From contig CABPCX010000055.1 in NCBI GenBank assembly GCA_902406135.1, positions 1 to 9,065 of the forward strand: 9,065 bases of DNA. Reading direction: 5' to 3'. Of the stretch, positions 7,763-9,065 are shown piece after piece. The stretch's first letter is position 1; every line of letters begins with the position of its first letter. The notes under the pieces were generated by a model. The model saw only the letters and a program-made list of their open reading frames with translations. It made no database searches and was not told the origin of the DNA. Source of the DNA: an uncultured Eubacteriales bacterium (GTDB taxonomy: Bacteria; Bacillota; Clostridia; Lachnospirales; Anaerotignaceae). Both the position numbers and the translations under genes were made by a program.

Positions 7763-9065
7763 GAAGATAAAATAACAATTTATATTGCTGGAAATCCTGA
7801 TGCATATCCTATTGAATATTATGATAAGGAATCTCAGGCTTTTAAAGGTGTAATTCCAAGCCTGCTTGAGGACTTTTCCAAACAAAGTTCCTATGATATT
7901 ATATATTATGATGCGGACAGCAAAGACAACAGAGAGAATCTGGCCAAAAATAATCAGGTGGATATAATATCAGCAAATACAAGTGAAGAAATAAGCATAG
8001 ACAGATCAAATGCTATTTCAACGTTTAAGACGGAAGATGAAAGCGGTGAAGATATTTCATACTATCTTTCGTTTACCAATGCTGCGCCTGACGACTTAAA
8101 AACAGAGCTTAAGGACTTTATTTCTTCGGTGTCTCAGCAGGAGGTAAATGGCCTTCTTGTTGAAATGGCGCAGATTACGCCTGGACAGGAAGTATATCCA
8201 AAGATAGCTGCTTGGCTTATAGGAGTTATTATCGGGCTGATTATTTTGATTGTTTTGCTTGTACGCAGCTATAGAATAAAACTCAAGAAAGCGCTGCAGG
8301 ATGTAGAAACCGATGAAACCACAGGCCTTGGAAACCTGGAATATATGCGCAGATATTACAGTCAGTTTATAAACGATAAAAACCGCATACTTTATAATCT
8401 CGTATATTTTTATGTTGATACTGACAGACTCAGAAAGATAGGAAACAGCCGTGAGACCGAAGAGTTTCTGCGCTACTGTGCCGTTATTCTTAAGGAATAT
8501 ACTGGTGACACCGATATTTTGGCTAAAGTATCTGACCAGGGATTTGTTATACTAAAACAGAGCTATGACAATGAAAAAACAGATGAATGGATTATGGCCA
8601 TACTGAAAAGAATACGAAGCTATACACAGCAGTATTCAAAGCCGTTTGAATCAGATATGAATGTGGGCATATATCCAATGAAGCAGCAGGACAGAGATTT
8701 GGATGAAATGATTTTCCATGCTTCCCAGGGGGCATATATGGCCGCTAAAGAAGGCGTTGATTATGTATACTGCTCTGAGCAGATGCTTCAAAAATGTATT
8801 CAGGAAAGACAGCTGCAGTCAAAGGCAGAAGAGGCCTTTGAAAAACATCAGTTTAAGCTTTACATACAGTTTTATGTGGATTCAGATACAGGCAGTATAG
8901 TTGGAGGAGAGGCCCTTTCCAGATGGCACCATCCCCAAAAAGGTATACTGAGTCCGTCAGAATTTGTACCGTTTATGGAACGTGAAAATATGATAAGCAG
9001 TCTTGACTTTTACTGCTTAAAAGAAGTATGTGAATTTTTACAAGAAATGGCGAAAAACAATATTA
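7760..9065 (+). CDS. Membrane GGDEF-EAL protein with solute-binding-like N-terminal domain, 3'-truncated
   Basis: 435 residues are visible; the frame runs off the right edge. Residues about 4-75 (ITIYIAGNPDAYPIEYY, FKGVIPSLLEDF, VDIISA) resemble the first lobe of family 3 solute-binding proteins; the rest of the domain to about 147 is short for a complete one. A single membrane helix spans 149-168, followed by a basic RSYRIKLKK that places the C-terminus inside. A GGDEF-type domain begins DETTGLGN (185-192) and has VDTDRLRKIG, but the signature is SDQGF (258-262), so diguanylate cyclase activity is very unlikely. The EAL domain begins near 355; GGEALSRW contains the intact catalytic motif E384-L386, followed by SPSEFVPFME. 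Remaining EAL catalytic residues lie outside the window. The likely role is cyclic di-GMP hydrolysis or sensing, controlled by an outside ligand. No signal peptide is visible, so the 147-residue N-terminal domain would need to cross the membrane without one. Confidence 0.88.
   Translation, partial: MEDKITIYIAGNPDAYPIEYYDKESQAFKGVIPSLLEDFSKQSSYDIIYYDADSKDNRENLAKNNQVDIISANTSEEISIDRSNAISTFKTEDESGEDISYYLSFTNAAPDDLKTELKDFISSVSQQEVNGLLVEMAQITPGQEVYPKIAAWLIGVIIGLIILIVLLVRSYRIKLKKALQDVETDETTGLGNLEYMRRYYSQFINDKNRILYNLVYFYVDTDRLRKIGNSRETEEFLRYCAVILKEYTGDTDILAKVSDQGFVILKQSYDNEKTDEWIMAILKRIRSYTQQYSKPFESDMNVGIYPMKQQDRDLDEMIFHASQGAYMAAKEGVDYVYCSEQMLQKCIQERQLQSKAEEAFEKHQFKLYIQFYVDSDTGSIVGGEALSRWHHPQKGILSPSEFVPFMERENMISSLDFYCLKEVCEFLQEMAKNNI

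Noticed and set aside
8718..8900. 60-residue plus-strand frame
   Set aside because: It lies inside the GGDEF-EAL gene in another frame, has no ribosome binding site, and its product looks random.

Overview
The window looks like part of one long plus-strand operon from a low-GC, Gram-positive anaerobe, most likely a member of the Clostridia (Lachnospiraceae-like). The evidence is the AT-rich sequence with heavy AGA and ATA codon use, strong GGAGG-type ribosome binding sites, and the gene families present. Seven complete or nearly complete genes and two edge-truncated ones would be one too many: there are eight genes in all, six complete, with the first and last cut by the window edges. Gaps between genes are only 6 to 30 bases. 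I see no convincing internal promoter or terminator, no RNA gene, no mobile element and no CRISPR array. No gene-free stretch exceeds 30 bases.

Layout, left to right: (1) the C-terminal part of a VTC-type (polyphosphate polymerase-like) protein; (2) a DUF4956 integral membrane protein; (3) a membrane-anchored or secreted CotH-family protein kinase-like protein; (4) a membrane-anchored clan-A glycoside-hydrolase-like protein with a C-terminal CBM9/DOMON-like beta-sandwich, which appears to lack about 40-50 residues of its barrel; (5) a membrane-anchored HEAT-repeat protein; (6) a processive family 2 membrane glycosyltransferase; (7) a short DivIVA-like coiled-coil protein; (8) the start of a membrane GGDEF-EAL protein with a degenerate GGDEF site, an intact EAL motif and an N-terminal sensor piece resembling one lobe of a family 3 solute-binding protein.

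Inference on how they work together: the glycosyltransferase (with the HEAT protein as probable partner) would make and export a polysaccharide. The glycoside-hydrolase-like protein would trim or bind it outside the cell. The VTC/DUF4956/CotH trio suggests a phosphate-based step such as polyphosphate handling or phosphorylation of an exported target. The DivIVA-like protein could place the machinery in the cell, and the GGDEF-EAL protein could tie it to cyclic di-GMP. The polymer, the kinase substrate and the regulatory link are not shown by the sequence. The combination is the most interesting content of the window.
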